Shown one piece after another: positions 33,250 to 43,699 of a stretch of DNA of 64,000 bases (within the stretch, counting starts at the first letter, position 1; each line of letters starts with the position of its first letter). Under the pieces are notes generated by a model. The model made no database searches. It was not told where the DNA came from and saw nothing but the letters and a program-made list of their open reading frames with translations. The position numbers and the translations under genes are program-made. This DNA is from Portulaca oleracea (lineage: Eukaryota > Streptophyta > Magnoliopsida > Caryophyllales > Portulacaceae). The stretch lies in assembly GCA_029582165.1 (NCBI GenBank), contig CM055892.1, forward strand, positions 1,211,347-1,275,346, read 5' to 3'.

Positions 33250-34745
33250 GAACTTTTGGTTCACTAATGAGATTATATAAAGCTTCAATGATTAGAGTGA
33301 ACTTCTAGTTCACTACTAATACGTGTAATCAACGGAAAAAAAAATCAATATTAGTGGTAGGATGAACTATTGGTTCACCAATGAGATAAGAAATCCTTTT
33401 TTTTTTCAATGTCAGAGTGAACTTCTGGTCACTAATAAAACTAGATAAAATTCTTAACACTAGAGTGAACTTCAGGTTCACTGATGAAAATAAGACAAAT
33501 TTCTTATTATTGGATAAAACTGCTCATTAACTAATATAATTAAACAATACTGTCAATATTAAGGTGAATTTCCGGTTCACTAACAAGATAATAATTTTTT
33601 TTCAATATACGTGAATTTCTGGTTCACTTAATGAATGAGGTAAAATTGTAAAAATCTTATCATTCGGGTGGACTTCCAATTCACAAATAAAATTGAACGA
33701 AATTTACATTGTTGAGTGAACTTCTGGTTCACTAATAAAAGTAAAATTTTCAACATACGAGTGAACTTCTGGTTCACTTAATAAAGGTTGTGTTCGGCAA
33801 TAGCGTTTGGGGTAGCGTTTAGCGTCTTGACCTAGTCAAAACTCTAATTGCATAAATATTAGCGTTCGGTAAGCTAGCGTTTTGAGGAGCGTTTAGCGTT
33901 TTAAGGAGCGTTTTGTGAAACGCTAATAAAGTTAACATTTACCGTTTGGAGTAGCGTTTTATATTTTTCGGTCAAAAAATACCCTTTGTAAATTTTATCT
34001 TTTGGAAATTATTGATACCCTTTTTTGTCAATTCACATTAACCTGCTAATTGAACCGCTAAATTTAACGAACACAATTCTTATTTGAACAGTCATCCGCT
34101 ATTCGCTACTTAAACCACTATCCGCTGCTTAAACCACTATACGCTACATAAACCGATATCCGCTATTTAAAACACTAATTTTTTCGAACAGGGTCAAAGT
34201 AAGATAAAATTCTTACCATTCCGGTGAACTTCCAGTTCATTGATAAAATTAAATGAAATTTTTGTAACAAGAGTGAACTTTTGGTTCACTAATGAAATCA
34301 AACAATATTATCAAGTGTAAGGTGAACTTCTGGTCACCTATAAGATAAAAATTTCGATATACAAGTGAACTTCTGATTCACTTAATGAAATAAGGTAAAC
34401 TTCTTATCATTCGGGTGAACTTCTACATCACATATAAAATTAAACAAAAACTTCATCGTAGGAGTGACTTTTGGTTCACTAATAAAATAAAATAAACTTT
34501 GTATTATTGGGACGAACTTCCGATTCGCCAATGAAAATATACAACTTCTAACTATAACTATAATATTTAATAAAACAAATTCAGCCATATAAAAATGATG
34601 AGATGAACTTATGGCTCACAATCGATATTAGACATAATATTCAATATTGAAATGAACTTCTGGTTCACTATTAACATTTACAATTTATCATATTAAACAA
34701 AATTTTAATATTGGTGAACTACTGGTTCACCAATGAAATTATATG
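33250..34745 (-). repeat. Hairpin minisatellite, about 20 copies
   Basis: Units of about 45-55 bp centred on GTGAACTTCTGGTTCACTAA. GTGAAC and GTTCAC are exact inverse complements separated by five bases, so each unit can form a 6-bp stem. I count about 21 recognisable cores (for example 33,297; 33,417; 33,715; 33,761; 34,272; 34,364; 34,651; 34,713). The array lies between the primer-binding region and gag of the decayed Copia and is interrupted by a MITE (33787-34195). Confidence 0.88.
33787..34195. mobile_element. TIR MITE inserted in the minisatellite
   Basis: Left end GTTGTGTTCGG and right end CGAACAGGGTC (inverse GACCCTGTTCG); the interior is rich in TAGCGTTT at the left and CCGCTA at the right, which pair. 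AAAG borders both sides. The TGTTCG end resembles hAT-type MITEs. The minisatellite resumes on both sides. Confidence 0.65.
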
Positions 34746-35048
34746 AATAACATGTATTAGTTAATAACATGCACATATTCATACCAAAAGCTATGGACAA
34801 ATAGAGATGAAACAGGAAGCAAACCTGATGCTTCCAAGCAAAAAAGCAAAAGTATAATGTTTGGTTGTAGTAATTCACAATTACAATCCTTCAAGTTGTA
34901 GTCCTCTTGTTGATCTCTTTGTGCAATATATATAATATATTTTTACTTGTTTGTAGCATTCATCTTCTTTGCTTCGTGATCCGATCCTCTGCTTTTACCT
35001 TGATTTTTTTTCCATTAAGATCATTATTTATGCTCATGACCAAATTAA

Positions 35049-35095
<47 letters not shown>
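34746..35095 (-). other. Copia leader between minisatellite and Helitron
   Basis: Noncoding, AT-rich, ending in an AAT microsatellite (about 35,049-35,095) in which the Helitron inserted. Confidence 0.5.
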
Positions 35096-35096
<1 letters not shown>

Positions 35097-37123
35097 CTAT
35101 ATAATATATAATAGAAAAGTTAGTGGGCCCTACGGAATACTAAAAGGAGAGTAAATGTAGGTGATTTGACCAATAAAAATTCAAATAAATAAATTATTTT
35201 TCTATTTTTAAAATTAATATTTTCAATTCATGTTCTCCAACTTAATTTTCTCTCTCCTAGGCTTGGTATTTACGTTATACTATGAGCTTTGTGCTTGGAT
35301 TTTATTATTTCTATTTTCTAGGTATGTTTATGGTTTAATTTTTCATTTTTCAAATTATATTACATAGATTCCATAAATGGTGCATTAGAAGGATTATATG
35401 CATGTGGGAATTAATGAAGTATAAAATATATATATATGTAATGAATTTTATGCTCCCACAGCGCCAATGAAATTATTTTCATCTATTGGATAATTATTAG
35501 TTAGCTCGATTTAGGTTGCACAGATAATACTTTTCTCACTTGAATGATTGACCTCTATATGTTATCTAATTTTATGTGTTTAGTTTAAACAACTTATTAT
35601 CATATCGTTCATTTAATAATATCTTTAATGTTGTGTTTTTTTAAAATAATACATATATGTCATACATTATGCATCAATGTGAGTTTCGCACTAGGTTTAT
35701 TGTAAATACGTATTATACAACTTTTTTTAGAGATTGTACTATACAATTTTATTTAAGCATTTACTAGAACTGGGTAATAGGTCATGTGGTGTCGGTTTCA
35801 TATTCGTGTCAGAGTTAAACGGGTTGGAGAACCCTCAACCTGAAACTTACAGTACTTACCCATTAAATAAATGGGTTGAAATTTCTTGACTTGAAACGTT
35901 TACTTAAATAAACGGGTTAACCGGAACATAAGCCATTTAACTCAATGAGATAAACGGATATAGCTTGAGCAACCTGTTTACCTTTTAACACATATTATTT
36001 AACAATCATACACTTAGAAAAGACAAAATGCATTAGTTTCCACCATTTATTTAATATCTACCAACTCATTTCTTTTAACACATATATGATCTATCTACCC
36101 ATTTAATATTTCTTTTTGGATAATATAACAAGAAAGATAAAATCAATTACATAGGCGTACAATCAGCTGAGCGTTGATTGATTTCCATATTACTGAGATT
36201 TAGTACCACAATATTGTATCAGTATAATCATAATTATTTAAAATGCCAAAATTAATCCTTTTATTTTCCTTCCAAAAATCCAACATACAAAAAAGAATTC
36301 ATGATAAATTGAATTTACAAGTTTTAATCTAAATTTACCTAAATTTACCAAAATTTATCAAAAATTACCAAAGTTAAAAAAATTTTTTTGATGTATTATG
36401 GTAAATTTGACAAAAGTTAACAAAAGTTACCAAAATTTAACTTTTACCCAATTATTTTTTACCCATGAATTTGACACACTTTAAATAGTAAATTGTAAAC
36501 GAAAAATGGGATACCCATGAACCCATTTATTGAATGGGTTAAATGAGTCTTTTTTTATGTCGATATTCTCAACCCAAACCTGACATCCTAATTATTTAAA
36601 TGAGTTTATCGTGTCAACTTATTTAATTAAACTGGTTGAAAATTTATACCCAACCTTGCTTACCTTCGTGTCGGTTTCAATTCAGTAATTGTGTCAGGCG
36701 AGCTTTCCCCCGCTCTAGCATCTAGGCTCTGTTCATTTATACGGCTGGTTGCAGTATGGTTGAATTGTGGTGGGTGTGGTGGGTTGTGGTGGGTTTTGTT
36801 TTTAATAATGGTAAAAGTTGATTGTGGTGGATTGTGGTAAATTGTGGCGGATTGATATGTTGTGGTGGGTTGTGACAAAGCGCGGTGTGTTGTGGCACCG
36901 TAGCCAACCAGTCGCATAAAAGAATAAGGTCTTACTATATCATAGGTTTGTATGTACATTTATATTTTATTTATTTATTAATTTATTATTAAATATCTAT
37001 TTTTTATATTTATGTATCAGGTACATCGCACGAGTTTAAGATTAGTAATAATAATAATAATGATAATAATTTGAAAAGTAACTAACTTAGTTCACTCCGT
37101 GCATCGCACGGGTTGATGCCTAG
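35096..37123 (+). mobile_element. Non-autonomous Helitron
   Basis: 2,028 bp. The 5' end TCTATATAATATATAATAG follows an A. The 3' end has the hairpin CCGTGC-ATC-GCACGG (37097-37111), then CTAG and a T, meeting the A|TC...CTRR|T rule. No Rep/helicase is encoded. It inserted in an AAT microsatellite, which continues beyond its 3' end. The interior includes a CAACCC/GGGTT-rich inverted region (about 35,768-36,660) and a small TIR element (about 36,726-36,931). Confidence 0.82.
36726..36931. mobile_element. GT-rich TIR MITE inside the Helitron
   Basis: Left end GGCTCTGTTCATTTATACGGCTGG (approximate) pairs with the inverse of the right end (TATGCGACTGGTTGGCTACGG). The interior is built of GTGGTGGGTTGTGG-like units. 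The TSD is not clear. Confidence 0.5.
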
Positions 37124-37131
37124 TAGTAGTA

Positions 37132-37188
<57 letters not shown>
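37124..37188. repeat. (TAG)n(TAA)n microsatellite
   Basis: Continues the microsatellite found to the left of the Helitron. Confidence 0.92.
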
Positions 37189-37190
<2 letters not shown>

Positions 37191-37287
37191 CAAAATACTC
37201 CCTTATCACGATAACACTGGACCTGGCAGGGTATGAAAAAGTTCAGTATGATATAACTTTGACCAAGAGACTATGGTGCTGATAACG

Positions 37288-37552
37288 TATTATGAAACAA
37301 TAAATATATGAACACAATATAGAGATAATAATAGAGAAGAACAATAGAGACAAGAGAGATTGAGAGAGGAGAATAGAATCATCTTATAGCCCATAATTGG
37401 GTATTTATATTAGCTACATAGCAAGAGTCCTGCACAGTATAAACTTCATACGAAAATAAAATCTTCCCATATTAAGTCATCCCAATATATAAAGATACCC
37501 AAAAGATATCTGATTGATATATGGACATTCACATATATATTATTTCATAATA
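37288..37552 (-). repeat. 5' LTR of the Ivana/Oryco-like Copia
   Basis: About 265 bp. In sense it runs from TATTATGAAATAATATA (first TG mutated) to TTGTTTCATAATA, followed by CGTTATCAGCACCATAG, the primer-site sequence usual after LTRs of this group. Confidence 0.8.
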
Positions 37553-37741
37553 GTAACCGATTACTAAGATGCTTTTTTAATTAATTGAGCACATAAACCC
37601 TAGTCCCTCATCTCTCACATTTTCCCTTTTCTCTCTCTTCCTCACTTTCTCTTTCTCCATCCATCTCTTTTACTGCCTCTCTAACATTCGAAAAACCCAT
37701 CACAAACAAACCCACCATTTAAAGTATACATGTACTTTTTT

Positions 37742-39380
37742 AGACGGAGTCAGAGAGGGAAGAGGGTGGAAAGGGGTTGAAAGAATCAGAAGAGATGGAC
37801 ATGGAGGTTCACATAACTCCATTTATGTGGGTAACATCCCATCGACCCTGGATAAGTTTGGACTAAAGGGGGTCTTTCAGAGGTTTGGGAGAATAAAAGA
37901 GACATATATCCCTTGGAGAAATGGTTGACATATGAGGTATGGCTTCATCCATTTCTGGAACCAAAGGGATGTGGAAGCAAGTATTCAAGTGATGCATGGC
38001 AAGTTAATAAGAGGCTGTAGAATCATCGTAAGCAAGGCAAGAAGCAGAATTAGAGACAGGGGGAAAGGAAAAAACACAGCAATGACAAGCAGAATTTAGG
38101 TAAGGAAGAAGACTCCTAAAGAGAGATTGAAGGAAATCGAGGAGGAAAAAGGCTTTAACAATATAGGTAGCATTCAAGGAGAAGTTGTTGAGGAAAATAT
38201 GGAATGGCTACAACGAAGCATAGTGTGCATAAGTCACACTCCAAGAGATGTAGCTGCACTCATATCCGTTGTGACCCTCAACTTTGGACCTGTTCCAAAA
38301 ATCACTGCGATGAGCTCCACTAAGTTTATTATTACATTGCAGTATGAGGAGGAAGTGATTGAAACCATACAAAATCCAAGAGAACTAGGTGAGCAGTATA
38401 AGGAGATGGTCTGCATAGAAGTCCTAGGAATTCCACCACATGACTGGAGCTTTGAAAACGCAAAGAGAGTAACTCAACCCTGAGGTAAAAATGTTTGCAT
38501 TCGGCCAGAATTGTGCTTCAACAGACTACTTTGATGTTATGAAGGTCTTCATCATGACAGACATATTTAGAAGAATTGAAGGGGAAGTTTATTTAACCCT
38601 AGGTGATTGTTCGTTTAAAATCTTTATCAACGAATGTGGATCATGTGTCCAGAACTTCATCAGAACTGCCCCAACACAATCAAATACAGACTCTGAAGAT
38701 GATGCAAACTCGTGGTTAATTTCAAGTGTCAGACTAAACGTAAATCAAAATCATAGTAATCATGAATCCGATGACATATCTAATGATGATCAACTTGGAG
38801 ACATGAACTTGATAGAAGGAGAAGAAGTGGAAAATGCATTGGGGACGTGCATTTCAAATTCGACAAATCAAGAGACAAGGGGAATAATCAAGATGAGCAA
38901 GGAATTGAAGAGGGCAGCTCAAACGCAAGCCAAGGAGATGAAGGGACGCATAGAAGAATAGATATTGAACGACCAGAAGAAATTGACGGTACCACAAACA
39001 AAGAATTAATGGCGCATGATGAAGGCATTCAACATGACACTATACCAGAGGCAGAGAATATCCAAGGAATGACTACTGAAATAGAAAATGACAATTGCAA
39101 CAGTTGTATATGGAAAGGAAACAACAATGAATTGTCACAATCGCCAGGCTTTGAGAGAGCAGATACAGTTTTAGAGGAAACAAGCATGTAGGACGACAAC
39201 AACCAAATTAATTCCTTTGAATCTAGGAACACGAAGGAAAGTGCTCAAGAAGCTGTAGAATTTGCTTCAATAATTGGAGTAAAATTCAAAGGAAGATTAG
39301 AAGGTACTGTCGCTGCACTGGTTGAGGACATCGGATTAGAAAAATCAACCAAAAAAACCAAGAAGACAAGGAAGAACAAG
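37742..39380 (+). pseudogene. LINE ORF1 with RRM and DUF4283-like region, broken
   Basis: ORF1 proteins of plant L1 elements bind the element RNA. A basic N-terminus leads into an RRM at about 37,815-38,075: SIYVGNIPSTLDKFGLKGVF includes RNP2, and MRYGFIHF matches RNP1; a TGA sits just before RNP1. The frame then runs through WLQRSIVCISH, EVLGIPPHDWSFEN (a GPPH-W signature of the DUF4283-type region) and, after a stop at 38,481, MKVFIMTDIFRRIEGEVYL. An acidic linker continues to about 39,380 with further frame changes. It cannot make full-length protein. Confidence 0.75.
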
Positions 39381-39388
39381 ACCATTCC

Positions 39389-39622
39389 ATGAAGATAGCA
39401 TCATGGAATGCCAAGGGGTTGGGATCAACTATGAAGAAGAAGGAAATTAAGAAGTTGATCCATAAGGAGTGTATTGGGTTACTAGAGACAAAACACATGA
39501 AGTTTGATGAGTGGGAGGTAAGGAAATGTTGGGGAAACTATCCAGTGAACTTTATAGATGTTGAGACAGTAGAAGGTGCAGGAGGCTTAGTGTGGTGTGG
39601 GGAGAAGACAATATACAAGTAG
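39389..39622 (+). pseudogene. LINE endonuclease N-terminus
   Basis: Starts MKIASWNAKGLGSTMKKKEI and reaches LLETKHMKFDEWEV and GAGGLVWCGEK before a stop. NAKGLG and the Glu of LLETK are the Asn and Glu of the APE-type active site. The remaining endonuclease and the whole RT are absent from the sequence that follows. Confidence 0.72.
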
Positions 39623-40449
39623 ATATGGTGTACAGAGCTCAAACGTGGATTTGCTTGATATGTGAATTTCTGAAAGGTAACTTCAGGTGCATTAATGAAG
39701 GATGGAGTATGAGAAGGTTTGAAGTAAGATACAAGGGATCTCTTGGAAGCAAGATGCATGGTTACAGTTTGGTTGTCAAAATATTCAAAGAGACATTTTA
39801 TTAAATAGATGGGGGCATAAGAAGTAGGAAGCACCGAGGATACAATTCAGAGCAATCAAAGCCAAGTATATGGAAACTCTCTACAAATGATGGAGGGATA
39901 AACAACTCACAACTCATAGATGGGTGTGCAAGCTTTTCCAATATGCAGTCTATTTTATCTTGCAAGTTGCAAGCAACTTATGATGCTAGAATGTGTCTGA
40001 ATAGGACAATGTCCACTGATGGGTTTGCATGGATATTGATGGAAAAGAGAAAAGGAAGGAGGGAACTAGAGGTTAATACCTACTGCTATGAGCACAACAA
40101 CTTTTGGAATGGATGAGACGCAAACTTTTGGAAGCAAATGGAGTTGGAATCATTTGTCCATTTATTTGTGATGGAAAGTATATTCAAAGAGGAGTATAGA
40201 AGACAAAACTAGATGAAAGATGTCCTTTCCTAGGTTGTTCTTTTGGATGTATGTTTTGTTGACTTTGTATGTGTCCTTTCCTAGGTTTAATTGTTTTGGT
40301 TTTCCCTTGTTTGGTGGTGCAAGTTGGAACATTGTTTTGTTGTTATACTCTGCCCATTTTCCGCGTAGGGGGAGTGTTTTGTGCTCTATAGCACTTTTTT
40401 AAGTTGAATAAAAATGGATGAATAGCCGCTAATTATCAAAAAGAAAAAA
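39623..40449 (+). other. LINE 3' part, unrecognised
   Basis: Short ORFs without motifs, then an untranslated tail ending in A-rich sequence at the TSD. It may be the LINE 3' end joined to the endonuclease by an internal deletion. Confidence 0.5.
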
Positions 40450-40467
40450 AATTAATTGACCACATAA

Positions 40468-41465
40468 ATATTAAGACATGTTCTCTCTTAATTTTTGCAT
40501 GGTCACATAATATTACTATCATAATTACTAGCGTGGTTTTTTAAAACAATTACCAACATGCTTTTTTAACAAATTATAAAATCACCATAATTATAAAGTA
40601 ATCACTATAATTTATATATGGTAACGAATTGTTAAGATGCTTTTTTAATTAATTGGCTAATATTTATATAAGAATAATATCTTATATATGCGTACATATC
40701 AAAAGCTATAATAATACTAACTTTTACATTGTCACATAATTAGTGCATGTTCATTTAATTGGACAAATAATCATTCATCACACATGATAAGTTAGCCTTA
40801 AGTATTAAATAGTTTAATAAAAACTTACAATTATTTTTCACTTCACTTCACTTTGCTTAACTTACTTTCTCTTCAATTTCAAACCAACTATACAAATACA
40901 TAACAATATCAATTAAATAATATCAATTAAATGACATTTACCATTACATAAAGAGAATTTGCTAAATTAATAATATTAGTTAAAGTAAAATAATAATACT
41001 TACATAAATATTGCACATGAAGACCACTTTGATGAGAGTGTTATTTTTTTTTTAAGAGAGAGTGGGGAAATATTATGAAAATTTTGTGCCAATTTGATAA
41101 TATTTATAGGATAAATTTATAAAAAAAAAAAACCAAAGTTACCGTTGGAATTTCCAACAGTAACAAAAACTGGGATAAAAAAAAACACTTGAACGGATGA
41201 GCAGTATACTGAGATAATAAATAAAAGATTAAATTTCCCGCATATATGACAGACTGTGATAAAAAAAAAAAAAAAAAAAACCAAAGTTACCACTTTGATG
41301 AAAGGTATCGTTGAAACATGATACATAAAGGCAATTGGTAATAAAAAATAAATAAATAAATGTTGACAAAAGTCTTGGGCCCACATATTTTCTCCTCAAG
41401 TATACTCAGACAGATGGGTGGGAATTAAATTTCCTACGCACCCATCCATTTTCTCACCATTGGAC
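40468..41465. other. Right-end region of the Pong-like element, copy 1
   Basis: AT-rich and noncoding. The third copy of the tandem unit is at about 40,468-40,660. Two similar blocks, each poly-A plus CCAAAGTTACC, occur at 41,120 and 41,262. A 27-bp near-palindrome is at 41138-41164. The end carries GGGCCCA, GATGGGTGGG and CTCACCATTGG, as at the opposite end of the element. Confidence 0.55.
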
Positions 41466-41479
41466 AATGTTACTCACCC

Positions 41480-42770
41480 ATGTTTACATTGATAATTTGG
41501 TCGGGTTAATTCACACTCATCGCTGGTGGTGGCCTTATCTCGACTATGTCGGGCCATTAGTGGTGAAATTTGACCCTCGCCCTTTAAAATATAAAAGTAA
41601 TACGTAGTATAATAAAAGTAACTATTCACCTTAATTTTAATGTTTGAATCCACTTTTTCTACTTTGACTTTATTTATTTTGGTTGATGTATTTGTTTATA
41701 TTGCTATTTTCATGAATATTGCTATTGTGTATTGATTTTAATTAGTTGTTAATTATTTTTTGAAACTTATTTATTAATAACTCTGTAATAATATATAATG
41801 AAAAATAGACAAAGATTTACAAAAAATAGACAAACTAATTCATTAATTTGATCATATATAAAACTCAATTTTTTTTCTTAGCACTCAATCTTAAATAACT
41901 TTATAAATACAAAATCACAATTACAATAAATTGAATATAGACGACATTTAATTTCGGTTGTTTCTCATAAATTTGAAAATACAAACAACCAATTAGAATT
42001 ACAATCTAAAGAAATAGACAAAATTCTATAAAAAAGACAAAATAAAAATAAAATATTACTTGTGGACACTGGACAACATAAACAAACCTCAATTATAATA
42101 CAATGAGTTTAAACTAAGTTACTGGAATTAAAGGACATTAATAACCCCAAAGACATCATTCTTTGTACAACCTAGCACAATTTCTCTTCCACGATTCTTC
42201 CATCAAATTTAATCGGAGTTGTACATGAGCTTTCTTGTATTGGACTCTATCTATTTGTCGTAAGTAAGTATCCCAATATGGATTGCGTTCACCTTGAACA
42301 CTAGTGAGAGGAGTAGATTCAGCAAACTCCTCTTATTCAAAACTGAGACCATATGTATCGCGTTCATCATTAACAATTATGTTGTGGAGTATAGCATAAA
42401 CTAACATAATTGGTGTAAGGTGATCTGTCTCATGTAATCGAGTAGAGCCATTTACTATTCCAAAACGAGCTTATAGAACACCAATGGCTCGTTCGACGTC
42501 TTTCCTGTAGGATTCTTGACGTTTTTTGTAAACCCTAACCAAAAATAATGTCACTTATATATACAAATTTTTACACGGTTACATATTAAATTATGACAAG
42601 CTCACATAGTTAAGAACAATATCAACATAGTTAGGTAGGATACTAACTAATTATACATGCTCACAAAACAACTTCACCAACACACTGTTTGTTTACATCC
42701 ACATAATCAAATTATAACATGCTCACATTTTCAATAACAAAATCCGTAACATGCTCACATTTTAAAGGAC
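41480..42770 (-). mobile_element. Pong-like Harbinger element, copy 2, internally deleted
   Basis: 41,540-42,525 parallels 5,785-6,780 of copy 1 (left-end region and transposase C-terminus). From about 42,540 it switches abruptly to sequence like 20,740-20,990 (right-end side, CATGCTCACA repeats). The middle of the transposase and all of ORF1 are missing. The outer ends are approximate. Confidence 0.75.
42140..42525 (-). pseudogene. Pong-like transposase C-terminal fragment (copy 2)
   Basis: Nucleotide sequence closely matches 6,420-6,780 of copy 1, which encodes the RKDIEQAFGVLQARF to MIVEDERD region. Extra stops are present. No start and no catalytic N-terminal half. Confidence 0.75.
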
Positions 42771-42774
42771 TAGT

Positions 42775-43655
42775 CTAGCTAGCGTGTGTTTCTGAAATAT
42801 CCTAAGGTCCATACTCCTCCTTTGTTTCCCAAGCTAAGAGGATTGCATCGAATCGTACCCGAGAGAAGGTCCAGTTTGCCTAAGGCCCGGGAAGCCCCAA
42901 TATTTTTTTCGGTCATCCTATGGCTTTGCCTCGAGCCCCTTTGAGTGGTCGAGAGCATTCACCAACCCCGAGGGCTTTTGGTTACTCGCCGAGGGTGGTT
43001 GGTTATTTTGTTATCAAGGAAGGGGAATAAGTCACGTGGGAACTTATCAGGGGCGTCACGGCCACGACACCCAGCGTCACGCCCTGTGACAGCCCTCGGA
43101 CGTCAACTGGATATGGGAGTAACCAAGCGTCACTCCCGCGACGGTCACGTTGCGACCGTGACTTGCAAATATCACGCCTGTAACGATTTTGTCACGCCCG
43201 TGACAAGATCCCTGGGTTTTGGAGTTGAGTAGCACGTCACGCTCGTGACACAGGCGTTGCACCCGCGACACCTTCGTTTGGAGAAGTCTTGGGGGAAAAA
43301 GTCGCCCGGGGTTAAGACCGCGACCCCCTTTGTTAGGGTCGCGACAGTCATCCTGTCACGACTGCAACCCTCTGCTGGAGAATTGCCAGATTTCTACAAA
43401 GCTTCGTCACGCTCGCAACGCGCTAGGGTTTTTCACCTGTCCCGCCGCCGACGTCCTTTGTCACGGCTGTGACACCTCTGCCTGTAGGGAATTTTAGCTT
43501 GTTTTCTTTCATTCTTTTTGCTCCCCTTTTGTGTATTCCCTCTTTTTCCCTTTCCTTAATGATTTGTAATGCCTCTCTAGGAGGTCTTTTATTGTAATTA
43601 GCTTGGATCCTTCTGTCATTTGGCCCTTAACTCCCCTCTTCTCCCTCATTGTATT
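42775..43655. repeat. GC-rich segment with GTCACG/CGTGAC palindromes
   Basis: Unusually GC-rich at 43,030-43,470. Repeated inverse pairs include TTGTCACG-CC-CGTGACAA (43189-43206), GTCACG-CT-CGTGAC (43236-43249), GTCAC-GCCCT-GTGAC (43076-43090) and GTCACG...CGTGAC (43144-43161), plus several single arms. It is followed by T-rich DNA. ORFs across it have no motif. It may be part of an LTR or leader of an unrecognised retroelement, interrupted at right by the Copia at 43,656. Confidence 0.6.
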
Positions 43656-43699
43656 AGTTGGGTTTTATGGCCCAAATTTTTTTTTTGAAGAAATCGGAC

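Larger units (their letters stand above)
21346..37552 (-). mobile_element. Ivana/Oryco-like Copia retrotransposon, decayed and heavily nested
   Basis: 5' LTR at right (37288-37552), leader with hairpin minisatellite (34745-33250), gag remnant (about 33,069-32,872), pol remnants (about 31,858-28,861 and 22,801-21,700), polypurine tract AAGGGGGAG (21484-21494), and a truncated 3' LTR at left (21346-21483). In-order peptide traces identify a Copia pol: EPFVGDV-MAQFA (integrase/RT linker), NDEISINYVMNWIRR, and an RT of the YKARLVAQGFSQR and DVVTAYLYGSLD type. Four younger insertions account for about 9.5 kb of its 16.2 kb. The lineage is inferred from the RT style. It lies in the right-end repeats of the Pong-like element. 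Confidence 0.75.
37597..40449 (+). mobile_element. L1-type LINE, internally deleted
   Basis: Flanked by AATTAATTGAGCACATAA (37579-37596) and AATTAATTGACCACATAA (40450-40467), an 18-bp TSD with one mismatch. Ends with an A-rich tail after ATTATCAAAAAG. Contains an RRM-type ORF1, a DUF4283-like region and the start of an endonuclease, but no reverse transcriptase; the 3' 0.8 kb is unrecognised. At 2.85 kb it is about half the usual length. It inserted into the right-end repeats of the Pong-like element. Confidence 0.85.
5786..41465 (-). mobile_element. Pong-like Harbinger element, copy 1, split by three large insertions
   Basis: Pieces in order on the minus strand: right-end region (about 41465-40468, 37596-37553 and 21345-20700), Myb-like ORF1 (20690-19583), transposase N-terminus (18987-18816), remainder of the transposase (7620-6509) and left-end region to about 5786. 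The pieces rejoin exactly at insertions with TSDs: 7621-18815 (TTGAG) and 37597-40449 (18 bp). The Copia at 21346-37552 lies between two parts of one AT-rich repeat. GGGCCCA and GATGGGTGGG motifs lie near both ends, consistent with inverted termini. The outer boundaries are estimates. Without insertions the element would be about 5.4 kb, a normal Pong size. Confidence 0.6.

Noticed and set aside
33250..34745. CRISPR-like array of short repeats with dyad symmetry
   Set aside because: Repeats are degenerate, spacers are related to each other, there are no cas genes, and the context is a plant retrotransposon leader.
42945..43472. ORFs across the GC-rich segment as a host gene
   Set aside because: Open only because GC-rich DNA has few stops; sequence consists of repeated palindromes and no domain is seen.
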